The notes: generated from the letters alone by a model not told the origin. A stretch of 64,000 nt of DNA from an uncultured Allomuricauda sp. (GCF_947499585.1 NZ_CANMOO010000002.1:186001-250000); one strand, 5' to 3'. Shown: positions 26,714 to 36,456, counted from the stretch's first letter. Numbers and translations are program-made.

Positions 26714-28063
26714 ATGGAGAACATTGTTATTATCGGAAATGGTATTGCAGGAGTTTCTGCAGCAAGACATATCCGAAAACTTTCAGATAAGAGAATCATT
26801 ATTATTTCTGGGGAAACAGATTATTTCTTTTCAAGAACCGCCCTAATGTATGTGTACATGGGGCATATGAAGTTTGATCATATTCAACCTTATGAAAATT
26901 GGTTCTGGGAAAAGAATAGGATTGAATTGGTAAGAGGGTATGTGACCAAAGTTAATCCAGAGGAAAAACAATTACAAATTGATGGCTCCAGAGCTATCAC
27001 CTATGATAAACTAATTATAGCAACTGGCTCCAAACCCAATAAATTTGGATGGCCTGGTCAAGATTTACATGGTGTCCAGGGACTCTATTCAAAACAAGAT
27101 TTAGATCTTTTGGAAGTGAACGCACCTAATAAAGAGGCCTGCAGAAGAGCTGTTATCGTTGGTGGTGGTTTAATTGGTATTGAGTTGGCAGAAATGTTGC
27201 GAAGCAGGGATATACCCGTAACCTTTTTAGTTAGAGAAGATAGTTTTTGGAACGGGGTTCTTCCCAGTGGAGAATCAAAATTGATAAATGAACATATTTT
27301 AGATCACCATATTGATTTGCGTCTTGGAACAAATCTAAAGGAGATTGTAGCTGATGAAAACGGAAAAGTCAAGTCAGTTATTATAACTGAAACAGGAGAA
27401 GAACTTGCTTGTGATATGGTTGGGCTTACTGCAGGAGTTACCCCAAATATTGATTTTCTAAAAAATTCTGGAATTGAATTGGGTCGTGGTGTTAAGGTGA
27501 ACCGATTTTTAGAGACCAATATCAAAGATATTTATGCCATTGGCGATTGTGCAGAACAGCATGAAGCCATTGGAAATAGAAGACCCATTGAAGCCGTATG
27601 GTATACTGGGAGAATGATGGGCGAAACAGTAGCTCAAACCATTTGTGGTAACCAAATTGAATACAACCCAGGTCATTGGTTCAACTCAGCAAAATTCTTG
27701 GATATTGAATACCAAACCTATGGTTGGGTCTTTTCAGAAAGGGGAATGAAAGAATATGAGGAGCACTTTCATTGGAGGCATGCCAAAGAGAAGGTATGCA
27801 TTACAATAGCCTTCAATAAGGAAAATAATCAGTTTTTGGGAATCAACACTTTTGGTATTCGCATGAGGCATGAGGTTTTTGACAGGTGGTTAACCCAAGA
27901 AAAAGATGTTGATTATGTTATGGAACATCTTATTGATGCCAATTTTGATCCAGAGTTCTATAAAAATTACGAAACTGAGATTGTTTCCAAATACAATACT
28001 GATTTTGGAAAATCCATCAAAATGAAAAAGAAGAGTTTAAAAAGAATATTTGCAATTGGTTAA
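26714..28063 (+). CDS. FAD-dependent pyridine nucleotide-disulfide-type oxidoreductase
   Basis: A 449-residue flavoprotein. The FAD-binding IIGNGIAGVSAARH (about 5-18), the second Rossmann motif VIVGGGLIGIELAEML (NAD(P)H binding, about 145-160) and the FAD-contacting IYAIGDCAEQ (about 274-283) are intact. A 120-residue C-terminal extension follows, with AKFLDIEYQTYGWVF. No CxxxxC redox disulfide is visible, so it is closer to the ferredoxin/rubredoxin reductase or NirB N-terminal type. It lies 62 bp before a membrane Fe-S protein, suggesting that it passes electrons from NAD(P)H to that protein. Confidence 0.85.
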   Translation: MENIVIIGNGIAGVSAARHIRKLSDKRIIIISGETDYFFSRTALMYVYMGHMKFDHIQPYENWFWEKNRIELVRGYVTKVNPEEKQLQIDGSRAITYDKLIIATGSKPNKFGWPGQDLHGVQGLYSKQDLDLLEVNAPNKEACRRAVIVGGGLIGIELAEMLRSRDIPVTFLVREDSFWNGVLPSGESKLINEHILDHHIDLRLGTNLKEIVADENGKVKSVIITETGEELACDMVGLTAGVTPNIDFLKNSGIELGRGVKVNRFLETNIKDIYAIGDCAEQHEAIGNRRPIEAVWYTGRMMGETVAQTICGNQIEYNPGHWFNSAKFLDIEYQTYGWVFSERGMKEYEEHFHWRHAKEKVCITIAFNKENNQFLGINTFGIRMRHEVFDRWLTQEKDVDYVMEHLIDANFDPEFYKNYETEIVSKYNTDFGKSIKMKKKSLKRIFAIG

Positions 28064-28125
28064 TGGTTGTTGCCATCAATATAAATCTAAAACAACTTTT
28101 ACCATTCAACTTTGAATAAGAAAAT

Positions 28126-29730
28126 ATGAGCACTTACGACAGAAGCATGGCCCTAACAGGTCAACCACCTAAAGAACTAAGCAGAAACCAAAAAATAGCG
28201 ACCCTTATCGGCTTATCAGGTTTGGCAATTATTTTGTTGGCTGCTTTTAACGTTGATTTTCCAAACAAGGCGCTTTGGCTGAGTATTTCTTTAGCAGCCA
28301 TTACTAGCGGAACCATTTGGTTTTCTTGGGATATGTATTCTAGAAAAGAACCAGGAATTAAGAATGATGGCGTTTGGTTCAAATCCATTTCAAGTAAAGG
28401 TTTTTGGGGATGGATTGCTGGTATTTCCTTAACCTCATTCTACATTATTCTTTATTTCTATCCAGAATACTTGGGTCTAGTTCAAAAAGGAGATAATACA
28501 GGGGTTATTGGTTTATTTGACCCATTGAGCAGAGCATTAAGTGGCAACCCGGCCAGCCAATGGTTTGTTTATGGAACACTTTATACCGTGGCAATACTTG
28601 CATTTGGTATAAAATTTATGTGGAAGTATCGTCATAACAGATACGAAAGAATACGCACCATGAGTGTGATGTTCTTTCAAACTGCCTTTGCTTTTATTAT
28701 CCCAGAATTGATGGCAAGATTGAATGGAAGTTCAGTCTTAAATGGTGGTAGCCTACCCTATTATGACCTTAAAAATATGTGGCCTTTGAATTATTACAAT
28801 TTTGAAGGATATCGTATTAAAGGTTTTTTAAGCTCAGGTGATATTGGTTTTGCTCTTTTGATTTTTGGCGTCCTTTCTATTTTTGTTATCAGTCCAATTC
28901 TAACATACAAATATGGAAAGCGCTGGTACTGTTCCTGGGTTTGTGGTTGTGGTGGTCTGGCCGAAACTGCTGGAGATTCTTTCCGTCAATTAAGTGATAA
29001 AACCGTAAAAGCTTGGAAGATTGAGCGCTGGGTAGTACATAGTGTTGTTGTTTTTGTAACCTTAATGACCACAGCGGTCATTTATTCATATTTGGGCAAT
29101 GATACCAGTAAATATTGGTTGACCAAGAGTACTTTCTTAATAGGTGTAGGTGTTTTATTGACTTCTGTTTTTGCTTTGGTAATGATTTTTAAAAGAGACC
29201 AGTTTCAACAAGATGCAAAATATGGAGCCGCTGGTTATTTGGTCATTATTCTTGCTTTAATTGGTTTCCATTTTTTTAGTGGTGAAGGCCAAGTATTTTT
29301 GTTCAAATCAGAAACACTCCGTAAATCATATTCTTTTTTAATAGGAAGCATTTTCTCAGGTGTTATAGGCACAGGTTTCTACCCTATTTTCGGAAACCGT
29401 GTTTGGTGTCGTTTTGGTTGTCCAATGGCAGCTATTTTAGGTTTTCAACAACGGCTGTTTTCAAAATTCAGGATTACCACAAACGGAGGGCAATGTATCT
29501 CATGTGGTAACTGCTCCACGTATTGTGAAATGGGTATTGATGTTCGTGCATATGCCCAAAAAGGAGAGAACATTGTTCGCTCTAGCTGTGTAGGCTGCGG
29601 TATTTGTTCCGCTGTATGTCCAAGAGGTGTTCTAAAATTGGAGAACGGACCTCTGCAAGGTCGTATAGACAGCAACCAAGTATTGTTGGGCAATGACGTT
29701 GATTTAATGACATTGGTGAACAAAAAGTAA
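28126..29730 (+). CDS. Polytopic membrane 4Fe-4S protein (NapH/CcoG-like)
   Basis: A 534-residue membrane electron-transfer protein with about eight transmembrane segments. Two membrane-proximal Cys clusters, RWYCSWVCGCGG (about 266-277) and RVWCRFGCP (about 425-433), resemble those of NapH/NosR/CcoG proteins. At the C-terminus are two ferredoxin-type motifs, CISCGNCSTYC (about 456-466) and CVGCGICSAVCP (about 487-498), each able to ligate a 4Fe-4S cluster. Together with the upstream FAD oxidoreductase it could form a NAD(P)H-to-periplasm or quinone electron route. One base separates it from the next gene. Confidence 0.82.
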   Translation: MSTYDRSMALTGQPPKELSRNQKIATLIGLSGLAIILLAAFNVDFPNKALWLSISLAAITSGTIWFSWDMYSRKEPGIKNDGVWFKSISSKGFWGWIAGISLTSFYIILYFYPEYLGLVQKGDNTGVIGLFDPLSRALSGNPASQWFVYGTLYTVAILAFGIKFMWKYRHNRYERIRTMSVMFFQTAFAFIIPELMARLNGSSVLNGGSLPYYDLKNMWPLNYYNFEGYRIKGFLSSGDIGFALLIFGVLSIFVISPILTYKYGKRWYCSWVCGCGGLAETAGDSFRQLSDKTVKAWKIERWVVHSVVVFVTLMTTAVIYSYLGNDTSKYWLTKSTFLIGVGVLLTSVFALVMIFKRDQFQQDAKYGAAGYLVIILALIGFHFFSGEGQVFLFKSETLRKSYSFLIGSIFSGVIGTGFYPIFGNRVWCRFGCPMAAILGFQQRLFSKFRITTNGGQCISCGNCSTYCEMGIDVRAYAQKGENIVRSSCVGCGICSAVCPRGVLKLENGPLQGRIDSNQVLLGNDVDLMTLVNKK

Positions 29731-29731
29731 G

Positions 29732-30214
29732 ATGTTAAGATTTCTTGTTATAGGTTTTCTACTCTTTTGCTTTACCCTCAATGATGCTTCAATAAAAGAG
29801 TATCGCCGCGAGTATTATAAAGATGGTCAATTAAAGGCCCAAGGTTGGAGAAAAGGAGATTCTAAAGTAGACTTCTGGAAGTATTATTTTTCTAATGGGC
29901 GCATCATGGAACAAGGTCATTATAACAATAACCTTCGCGTTGGATACTGGTATTTTTATACAAAAAATGGCACTTTAGAGATGGAAGGACATTATGCCAA
30001 AGGCAAAATGGTTAAATGGTGGTTGTTTTATGATGAAAAAGGAAAAGTAAACCACAAGTGTCAACTTCAAAAAGGAGTAAAAAACGGGTACTGCCTTAAA
30101 TATAAAAATGAAAAATTGACTTCTGCACAAAAATATAACAACGGGAAAAAAGTTAAGGAGTGGTATGATTTCAGGAGTTTTAAGAAAGAGAACAATCTAT
30201 CTGATTTAAAGTAA
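29732..30214 (+). CDS. YwqK/MORN-repeat exported protein
   Basis: A 160-residue protein with a signal peptide (1-18) followed by MORN-like repeats: EYYKDGQLKAQGWRKG, YYFSNGRIMEQGHYNN, YFYTKNGTLEMEGHYAKG and YDEKGKVNHKC. NCBI labels such proteins as YwqK-family antitoxins, but no toxin is present, and the label should not be taken as function. The gene is packed between the Fe-S protein (1 bp) and a GT2 gene (0 bp). The repeats probably form a beta-sheet scaffold. Confidence 0.78.
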   Translation: MLRFLVIGFLLFCFTLNDASIKEYRREYYKDGQLKAQGWRKGDSKVDFWKYYFSNGRIMEQGHYNNNLRVGYWYFYTKNGTLEMEGHYAKGKMVKWWLFYDEKGKVNHKCQLQKGVKNGYCLKYKNEKLTSAQKYNNGKKVKEWYDFRSFKKENNLSDLK

Positions 30215-30904
30215 ATGGCAGATATTAAAGTCATAATCCCAGCTGTAAATGAGGGAGATTCCATTGGCAAGGTAGTTTCAGAGTTGCCAAAATCAGTTTC
30301 AGAAATTATTGTGGTCAACAACGGATCTACAGACGATACTGTTAAAAATGCACGGAATGCAGGCGCTACGGTATTGACAGAAAACCAAAGAGGCTATGGT
30401 TTTGCCTGTCTAAAAGGAATGGATTACATCGACAAACAATCCAAAGCACCCGATATTATCGTATTTATCGACGGAGACTATTCTGACTATCCAGAAGAAT
30501 TGGATAAAATAGTGGCCCCAATCTTAAATGAGAACATGGATTTTGTCATAGGTGCACGAAAAAAAGAACTACGCGAAGCGGGATCAATGACTTTTCCTCA
30601 AATCTTCGGCAACGAATTAGCGACTTTTTTAATGCGTTTGTTTTTTAGGGCAAAATTTACAGATTTAGGACCTTTTAGGGCCATTAAATACGATAAGCTC
30701 AAAGAATTGGAAATGCAGGACAAAACGTACGGCTGGACAGTAGAGATGCAGTTGAAAGCTTTACGCAAAAAACTAGCATATACCGAAGTACCAGTACGTT
30801 ATAAAAGGAGAATAGGTGTCTCAAAAGTTTCAGGAACCGTAAAAGGTGCTATATTTGCAGGCATAAAAATTCTAGGGTGGATTTTTAAATACAGTATAAA
30901 ATAA
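30215..30904 (+). CDS. GT2 glycosyltransferase, dolichyl-phosphate-mannose-synthase-like
   Basis: A 229-residue GT2 enzyme: KVIIPAVNEGDSIGKV at the start, NNGSTDDT (UDP/GDP-sugar binding), the metal-binding FIDGDYSDYPEE (DxD-type), and GPFRAIKYDKL before the catalytic TYGWTVEMQLKA. It resembles polyprenyl-phosphate sugar synthases but lacks the C-terminal transmembrane pair, ending in one hydrophobic helix (KILGWIFKYSIK). It starts directly after the YwqK stop and ends one base before the next GT2 gene. Confidence 0.85.
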   Translation: MADIKVIIPAVNEGDSIGKVVSELPKSVSEIIVVNNGSTDDTVKNARNAGATVLTENQRGYGFACLKGMDYIDKQSKAPDIIVFIDGDYSDYPEELDKIVAPILNENMDFVIGARKKELREAGSMTFPQIFGNELATFLMRLFFRAKFTDLGPFRAIKYDKLKELEMQDKTYGWTVEMQLKALRKKLAYTEVPVRYKRRIGVSKVSGTVKGAIFAGIKILGWIFKYSIK

Positions 30905-30905
30905 T

Positions 30906-32390
30906 ATGGGACTTACGATCACTTTTATTATCATCGCTATTTATAGTACAGCCTTAGTTTTAATTTTCTTCTATAGCTTGGCACAGCTAAATCTTTTGGT
31001 CAACTATTTAGGCAACAAAAGAAAAAACGAAGTAGCCCCAAAATTCAACCTGTTAGATCCAAAAGAAATTCCATTTGTCACCATACAACTTCCTATCTAT
31101 AATGAGGAGTATGTTATGGAGCGTTTGTTGGAAAATATTTCCAAAATAGAATATCCAAAAAGTAAGTTGGAAATTCAAGTTTTGGATGATTCTACGGACG
31201 ATACTGTGATTGAAACAGCCCAAAGAATAAAAGATCTCCAAAAAACCGGTCTGGATATAACACACATTCAGAGAGAAAACCGACAAGGCTTTAAAGCCGG
31301 TGCACTAAAAGAAGGTCTGGAAATTGCCAAAGGAGAGTTTGTTGCCATTTTTGATGCTGATTTTCTTCCAGAAAGCGATTGGTTAAAAAAGACAGTTCCT
31401 TATTTTAAGGATGAAGAGATAGGTGTTGTCCAAACCAGATGGGGACACATCAACAGAGATTATTCTACCCTAACAAGAATTCAAGCTTTTGCTTTGGATG
31501 CGCATTTTACCCTAGAACAAGTGGGAAGAAATTCTAAAGGGCATTTCATCAATTTTAACGGTACTGCCGGAATTTGGAGAAAAGAGTGCATTTTTGACGC
31601 AGGCAACTGGGAAGGAGACACCTTGACCGAAGATTTGGATTTAAGCTACCGTGCACAATTGAAAAATTGGAAATTTAAATATTTGGAAGATGTAGAGACA
31701 CCAGCTGAACTTCCTGTAGTTATTAGTGCTGCACGTTCGCAACAGTTTCGTTGGAACAAAGGTGGTGCGGAAAACTTCAGAAAAACAGTTTGGAGTGTTA
31801 TCACTTCCAAGAATATTCCATTCAAAACAAAGTTTCATGGCGTAATGCATTTGCTTAATAGCTCTATGTTCCTTTGTGTTTTTATAGTAGCTGTTTTAAG
31901 TATTCCCATGCTATACATCAAAAATAGTTATGGCCACTTGGGTTGGGTTTTTGAAGTTACCAGCTTCTTTATTGTAAGTACAATTATTCTGTTTATATGC
32001 TATTGGTTCACCTATAAAAGTATACAAGGCAGTGGTTTTGATAAATTTATAGATTACATAAAACTGTTTTTTACTTTTTTCTCCGTTGCATTGGGCTTCT
32101 CCTTGCATAATTCGGTTGCGGTATTAGAAGGTCATATGGGCAAGCGAAGTGAGTTTGTACGTACGCCTAAGTTTAACATCAACAACCTTACGGACAGCTG
32201 GAAAGGCAATAAGTATTTAACAAAGAAACTATCACCAAATATGATTTTGGAATTTGCACTCATGGTCTATTTCCTATTTGGTATGTACAGCGCGGTTCCT
32301 TTAAATGATTACGGACTTTTTCCTTTTCATCTAATGTTATTCTTAGGTTTTGGCTTTGTATTCTTTAAGTCACTAACTGCGAAAGTTTAA
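30906..32390 (+). CDS. Membrane GT2 glycosyltransferase, cellulose-synthase/glucomannan-synthase-like
   Basis: A 494-residue processive-type GT2 enzyme. One N-terminal membrane helix (about 3-25) precedes a cytosolic catalytic domain with QVLDDSTDDT, FDADFLPE (about 148-155), TEDLDLSYR (about 240-248) and the QxxRW motif QQFRW (about 278-282), all signatures of cellulose synthase superfamily members. Four C-terminal membrane segments (about 310-490) complete the fold. It overlaps the convergent esterase gene by 4 bp. Together with the preceding GT2 it suggests a lipid-linked or secreted glycan; the product is unknown. Confidence 0.85.
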   Translation: MGLTITFIIIAIYSTALVLIFFYSLAQLNLLVNYLGNKRKNEVAPKFNLLDPKEIPFVTIQLPIYNEEYVMERLLENISKIEYPKSKLEIQVLDDSTDDTVIETAQRIKDLQKTGLDITHIQRENRQGFKAGALKEGLEIAKGEFVAIFDADFLPESDWLKKTVPYFKDEEIGVVQTRWGHINRDYSTLTRIQAFALDAHFTLEQVGRNSKGHFINFNGTAGIWRKECIFDAGNWEGDTLTEDLDLSYRAQLKNWKFKYLEDVETPAELPVVISAARSQQFRWNKGGAENFRKTVWSVITSKNIPFKTKFHGVMHLLNSSMFLCVFIVAVLSIPMLYIKNSYGHLGWVFEVTSFFIVSTIILFICYWFTYKSIQGSGFDKFIDYIKLFFTFFSVALGFSLHNSVAVLEGHMGKRSEFVRTPKFNINNLTDSWKGNKYLTKKLSPNMILEFALMVYFLFGMYSAVPLNDYGLFPFHLMLFLGFGFVFFKSLTAKV

Positions 32391-33499
32391 TTCAGAATCT
32401 CTTCAAGAGTTTTAATACGTTCCTTTATATAATCTGTAGGGTAGAGTTTGTATGCTATATCATAATTTGCTTTTGAAACTTTATATTTCTTTAAGTCAAA
32501 ATTAATGTCTCCCAATACAGTATAGGGAATTGGCACATTTGGATAGGCTTGCTTGTAATATTCAAATATTTCCTTTGCTTCGTTTACATTATCGCTCTCC
32601 AGAGCACCATATCCCCTATTGAATAAAATACGTTGCGGTACCCTTTGGTCATAATCAAAAGAGCTTCCCACACCTTCATAATACCCAATAGTTTTTGAAA
32701 AATCTTGTTGATTGTATTCTTCAGGTAACAGAAAAGGGTTGAAAACCATCTTTATTCCATCAAAATAAGCCTTCCAAGGAACGGTAACATGAGATTCATC
32801 TAGGTATTCTTTGTACGTAAACTTAGGAATATGGGCAGATTCAAATAGTTCTTTTAATCGCACTACACCTTCTCTTTCAGGCCCCACCTCATCTCCAATA
32901 CCAACAAAAAATGGCTTCTTGGACTGAATCAATTTATCCATGAAATCTGGTGTAAAATCTTCTAAAATCTTAAAGTCATCCCATCGTATGGTAGGTGTTA
33001 CAGCTATTATTGCATTAAAAACATCAATATCTTGAATTAAGGAATATGTTGCGAAAAGACCCCCTAGAGAATGCCCCATCAATGTTCTGTGATTGGATAT
33101 TCTATAATTATCTTCCAAATTCTTAAACAATTCCTCTTTAATAAACCTATCAAACTTTTGGGAGCCTCCGCTTGCATGAATTTCCTCGGTATTGGTAGGC
33201 GTTAAATCTCTACCTCTATTGGTGTTCACTATGGCAGCAACTATAATTTTTGGGAAGCCATTTTGATACAACAGCTTTGTAGCCCTTAAAACCATATCAA
33301 AATGCCACTCTCCATCTGTAAGCAGCAATAAAGGATACTTGAAAGTCTCCCCATCATAATCATATGAATCTGGCAATCCTACCAGAACCTGTCTTTCCTC
33401 TCCAAGAATTTCTGAATTTATGATTACTGTTTTGGACTGAGCAAACACGTTAATGTTCCCCAATAGAACAATCATTGCTATTAGTTTTATATTTTGCAT
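32387..33499 (-). CDS. Exported alpha/beta-hydrolase esterase (Fes/EstD-like) with TPR tail
   Basis: A 370-residue protein with a signal peptide (1-20, ending NVFA), an alpha/beta-hydrolase domain of the putative esterase family (about 25-275) and a TPR-like C-terminus (about 300-365; ARRAY-like helices around GYGALESDNVNEAKEIFEYY). The nucleophile elbow GHSLGG contains Ser144. I start at the ATG complementary to 33497-33499, which opens the signal peptide. Substrate unknown; relatives hydrolyse ferric-siderophore esters, S-formylglutathione or carbohydrate esters. It is divergent from a membrane-anchored winged-helix regulator. Confidence 0.82.
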   Translation of the reverse strand: MQNIKLIAMIVLLGNINVFAQSKTVIINSEILGEERQVLVGLPDSYDYDGETFKYPLLLLTDGEWHFDMVLRATKLLYQNGFPKIIVAAIVNTNRGRDLTPTNTEEIHASGGSQKFDRFIKEELFKNLEDNYRISNHRTLMGHSLGGLFATYSLIQDIDVFNAIIAVTPTIRWDDFKILEDFTPDFMDKLIQSKKPFFVGIGDEVGPEREGVVRLKELFESAHIPKFTYKEYLDESHVTVPWKAYFDGIKMVFNPFLLPEEYNQQDFSKTIGYYEGVGSSFDYDQRVPQRILFNRGYGALESDNVNEAKEIFEYYKQAYPNVPIPYTVLGDINFDLKKYKVSKANYDIAYKLYPTDYIKERIKTLEEILN

Positions 33500-33620
33500 T
33501 GGAAATTTTGTTGTTAGCATGTACATCTGTCAATAATATGGCAATAGTATTTATTTGAATCTGTTAGAACCTGAATTATTTCTGAATTCAATAAAGGCGT
33601 ATTCTATTTTCAATATTTCA

Positions 33621-34496
33621 ATGTCTAAAAAAAAGTATCACTATAAAATAAAAGACTGGACATTTAATCCAATTACTTCTGAATTAACAAACGGAGGCGA
33701 AAAAGTTCATTTGCAAAATCAAGTTGCGAAAGTCTTGTTAGAACTTATCAAAGCCAATGGACAAACAATATCGAAAAAAGAACTTTTGGAGAAAGCCTGG
33801 CCAGGAACCATTGTAACTGAAAATTCATTAGATAAAACTGTATCAGAATTAAGAAAAGTATTTGGGGATTCGAGGGCAAACCCGCAATTTATAGAGACAC
33901 TTCCAAGAAAAGGATATCGATTGATTGCTTCCCTGAAAAAAGTTGAAATCGAAAAGCAGACCATTCCAATCATAAAAAGAAGAAGCAACTTAAAATGGGG
34001 CATCTTGATATTAACTTTAGCTGTAACCGCCCTCATCTACATCTTCAAAAAAAACGCTGAGGCACAGAAGATTCTATCTCCAAATGGAAAAATCATTGCT
34101 TCAATAAAAAAAGATGGCGTAAACTATGCCTTGTTTACCGAAGATATTACAAATGGAAAAATACGCCTACTAGATTCCTTTTCAAAGCCAGAATCCATAG
34201 TGGTAAATTGGTCATCTGACAATAACAAAATAATTTATAACACAACGCAAGCTAAAAACGATTTCTATTCTTTAAATGTTTTCAATCTTCATACAAACAG
34301 GATCAGTTATATAAAGTTTCCCAAAAAAGAAGGCATGATGATCTCGAACCTCAAGCCCCGAGATTCTTTATCTAAACTTTTAGAGCATAAAAAATTATCA
34401 CAACACAATAGCACCGTTCATTACATAGCGTACGAAAACAATGATACCATCAAAGTACTTTTTAATGACAAAAAAATAAATGATTTTAAATGGTGA
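33621..34496 (+). CDS. CadC/ToxR-like membrane-anchored winged-helix regulator
   Basis: A 291-residue one-component regulator. Residues about 5-110 form an OmpR-type winged helix (KELLEKAWPG, LDKTVSELRKVFGD, FIETLPRKGYRL are diagnostic), followed by a basic linker, one membrane helix (about 123-142) and a periplasmic domain of about 150 residues with a beta-propeller-like flavour. I start at ATG 33621; the longer frame opens with a TTG and adds residues without similarity. The divergent esterase gene 121 bp away is the likely regulatory target. Confidence 0.82.
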   Translation: MSKKKYHYKIKDWTFNPITSELTNGGEKVHLQNQVAKVLLELIKANGQTISKKELLEKAWPGTIVTENSLDKTVSELRKVFGDSRANPQFIETLPRKGYRLIASLKKVEIEKQTIPIIKRRSNLKWGILILTLAVTALIYIFKKNAEAQKILSPNGKIIASIKKDGVNYALFTEDITNGKIRLLDSFSKPESIVVNWSSDNNKIIYNTTQAKNDFYSLNVFNLHTNRISYIKFPKKEGMMISNLKPRDSLSKLLEHKKLSQHNSTVHYIAYENNDTIKVLFNDKKINDFKW

Positions 34497-34612
34497 TTTC
34501 ATTTCACCAAATGTCGTTATCAATGGCAGGCCCCATTCAGAATTGTTAGATTTATACGACCCTGATTAGAAACATCAAATTGAAAAATACCTAAATAAAA
34601 CTATAGTTCTGT

Positions 34613-35335
34613 ATGGAAGAAAAACCAAGACTTTCAAGACTTACGGCTATTCTGACCCAATTACAATCCTCAAGGATTGTAACAGCAAAAATGCTTGCAG
34701 ATAAACATAAGGTTAGCATTAGAACCATTTATAGGGACATTCGTACTTTGGAAAAATCCGGAGTTCCCATAGTTACAGAAGAAGGCAAGGGGTATACCAT
34801 GATGGAAGGCTATAAATTGCCCCCAGTAATGTTTACGGAAAATGAAGCAAATGCACTTATCACAGCTGAACAATTGGTTCTTAAAAACAAGGACACCTCT
34901 TTTGTTCAAAACTATAGCGAGGCCATTCTAAAAATTAAAGCACTCCTAAAAGGTTCTCAAAAAGAAAAAGTCAGTTTACTAACAGAGCGCATCTATTTTA
35001 GCAATAACTATTCTAACCAAAAGACCAGTAATTATTTAATGCGCATTCAGTCGGCAATCACCAATTTTGAGGTTTTGAATATTGAATATATATCCATTGA
35101 CAAAAGACACTCCAATAGAACTATTGAGCCTTTTGCATTGTATAGTACCCAAGAAAACTGGTTGCTAATTGCATACTGCAGGCTCAGGAAAGCTTTTAGG
35201 GTTTTTAGGATAGACCATATTCAAAAAATAACCGCTACATCAGAACATTTTGAATCACATAATATGACCTTGGAAGAATATTATAAATCATATGATAAGT
35301 ATTACCAAGGTGCCAATCACCCTGACGGGAAATAA
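34613..35335 (+). CDS. YafY-type HTH/WYL regulator
   Basis: A 240-residue transcriptional regulator with an N-terminal HTH_11 domain (about 5-60; MLADKHKVSIRTIYRDIRTL) and a C-terminal WYL domain (about 130-235; FEVLNIEYISIDK, ENWLLIAYCRLRKAFRVF). WYL domains sense nucleic acid or small ligands. No obvious target is adjacent; the next gene downstream is the GNAT gene inside a cassette-like module. An inverted repeat at 35342-35380 just downstream may be its terminator. Confidence 0.85.
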   Translation: MEEKPRLSRLTAILTQLQSSRIVTAKMLADKHKVSIRTIYRDIRTLEKSGVPIVTEEGKGYTMMEGYKLPPVMFTENEANALITAEQLVLKNKDTSFVQNYSEAILKIKALLKGSQKEKVSLLTERIYFSNNYSNQKTSNYLMRIQSAITNFEVLNIEYISIDKRHSNRTIEPFALYSTQENWLLIAYCRLRKAFRVFRIDHIQKITATSEHFESHNMTLEEYYKSYDKYYQGANHPDGK

Positions 35336-35394
35336 TGGTGTGTACTCCTTAAACTAAAATATTCGCCGGCATAGGAGTACGAATTTTATGATGA

Positions 35395-35526
35395 CACTTA
35401 TCGGTGAGTATATGAAAAGTAGGCGATTATGAAGCACTAATCTTTCGATTAAGTACAAGGTTCAATAAGAGCCAAAAGCTTTGAGCTCACTGCTATTTTG
35501 CCTATTTTTTATATATATTGTTATGC
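35395..35526 (-). repeat. Cassette module C, right element (attC-like, 132 nt)
   Basis: Read in the direction of the GNAT gene it starts GCATAACAAT (GCATAAC complements 35520-35526) and ends ACCGATAAGTG (35395-35402). Between them the arms at 35408-35424 and 35500-35516 pair over 17 positions: 14 Watson-Crick and 3 G-T pairs on the strand opposite to the gene. Length is identical (132 nt) to the right element of module A. Confidence 0.7.
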
Positions 35527-35559
35527 ATAGTTATTTCTTATAATTATAAATAAACTTTT

Positions 35560-36456
35560 TCAAGCATGAGATAAAACTGGAAACATCCAGTGTTTATTTA
35601 TAAAAAATTCAAGCTTATTTTTTAGCATGAAAAGCGTGTCTGTTCCCTTTAATAAATGTTTTTCAAACCCCTCATCATTCAAAGGTGTAAACCCCAAAAT
35701 TACCCGAAGAATTCTTTTATCAGATATGCTTTGAATCACGTTATCGATATTCACTGGACTAATTGAGAATATATCATCGAGATACACAGTGTCATTTTCA
35801 AAGTCTGCGATGGCAATTGCATCAAGTTCTTCTATATAATAAATGCTATTTTTCTTAAACCAGTTGCAATAAAACATAATCAGAGAAACGTTGTTTCTCA
35901 TAGATATCTTTGCTATCGGATTAGAATCTTTAATTCTTCCCACTAAAAAAGTGACATCAGCCGGGTCTTCCATGTTCAGTTTTTTCCAGGCTGATGAAGC
36001 GCTGTGTTTATCTACGATTTTCGAGTGTTGATATTCCTCTACAACCTTGAATTTGAACTTCGGATAAAAATCAAGCACACTGTCATTTGCGAAGAGATAA
36101 ACAAAATCAGTCCTATCTTTCCATTCATGCAATATCCTTTCCATCAAGTACTTGCTAAGTCCTCTATTCCTGTATTTTTGGTCAGTCATTACTGTACCAA
36201 TTTGAATTCCCGACTTTCTCTCACCTTCAATATCAAATTCAATCTTGTTAATTGAAACATTTGATACAACCTTGTCATTATGTAGCAGCGAATAGGGAAT
36301 ATAATAGTCACCCCAGAAACCATCATGGTACCAATTTTCTAAACAGAAGCCAAAGACGGCTTCTGTTAAACTATTGAAACTTGCTCTTATTTTTTGATCA
36401 TGTTTAAAATCTCTAGCAAATCCATAAGTAATATTATTGTGTCTTATAAACTCCAT
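35560..36456 (-). CDS. GNAT-family N-acetyltransferase, cassette gene
   Basis: A 298-residue protein with a GNAT acetyltransferase domain in its N-terminal half: IQIGTVMTDQKYRNRGLSK (about 76-94) contains the acetyl-CoA pyrophosphate loop (Q/R-x-x-G-x-G/A type), followed by YLFANDSVLDFYPKFKFK. The C-terminal half (about 155-298) has no recognised domain. I start at the ATG complementary to 36454-36456; an in-frame TTG is one codon upstream. It is the only gene in cassette-like module C and has its boundaries there on both sides. Substrate unknown. Confidence 0.75.
   Translation of the reverse strand: MEFIRHNNITYGFARDFKHDQKIRASFNSLTEAVFGFCLENWYHDGFWGDYYIPYSLLHNDKVVSNVSINKIEFDIEGERKSGIQIGTVMTDQKYRNRGLSKYLMERILHEWKDRTDFVYLFANDSVLDFYPKFKFKVVEEYQHSKIVDKHSASSAWKKLNMEDPADVTFLVGRIKDSNPIAKISMRNNVSLIMFYCNWFKKNSIYYIEELDAIAIADFENDTVYLDDIFSISPVNIDNVIQSISDKRILRVILGFTPLNDEGFEKHLLKGTDTLFMLKNKLEFFINKHWMFPVLSHA

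Noticed and set aside
29732..30214. YwqK protein as antitoxin of a toxin-antitoxin pair
   Set aside because: The neighbours are a Fe-S protein and a glycosyltransferase, and the protein is exported; no toxin is present.
35342..35380. GTACTCCT...AGGAGTAC inverted repeat as an end of module C
   Set aside because: It lies outside the GATAAGTG end, has no counterpart at modules A or B, and is better explained as a terminator of the WYL gene.
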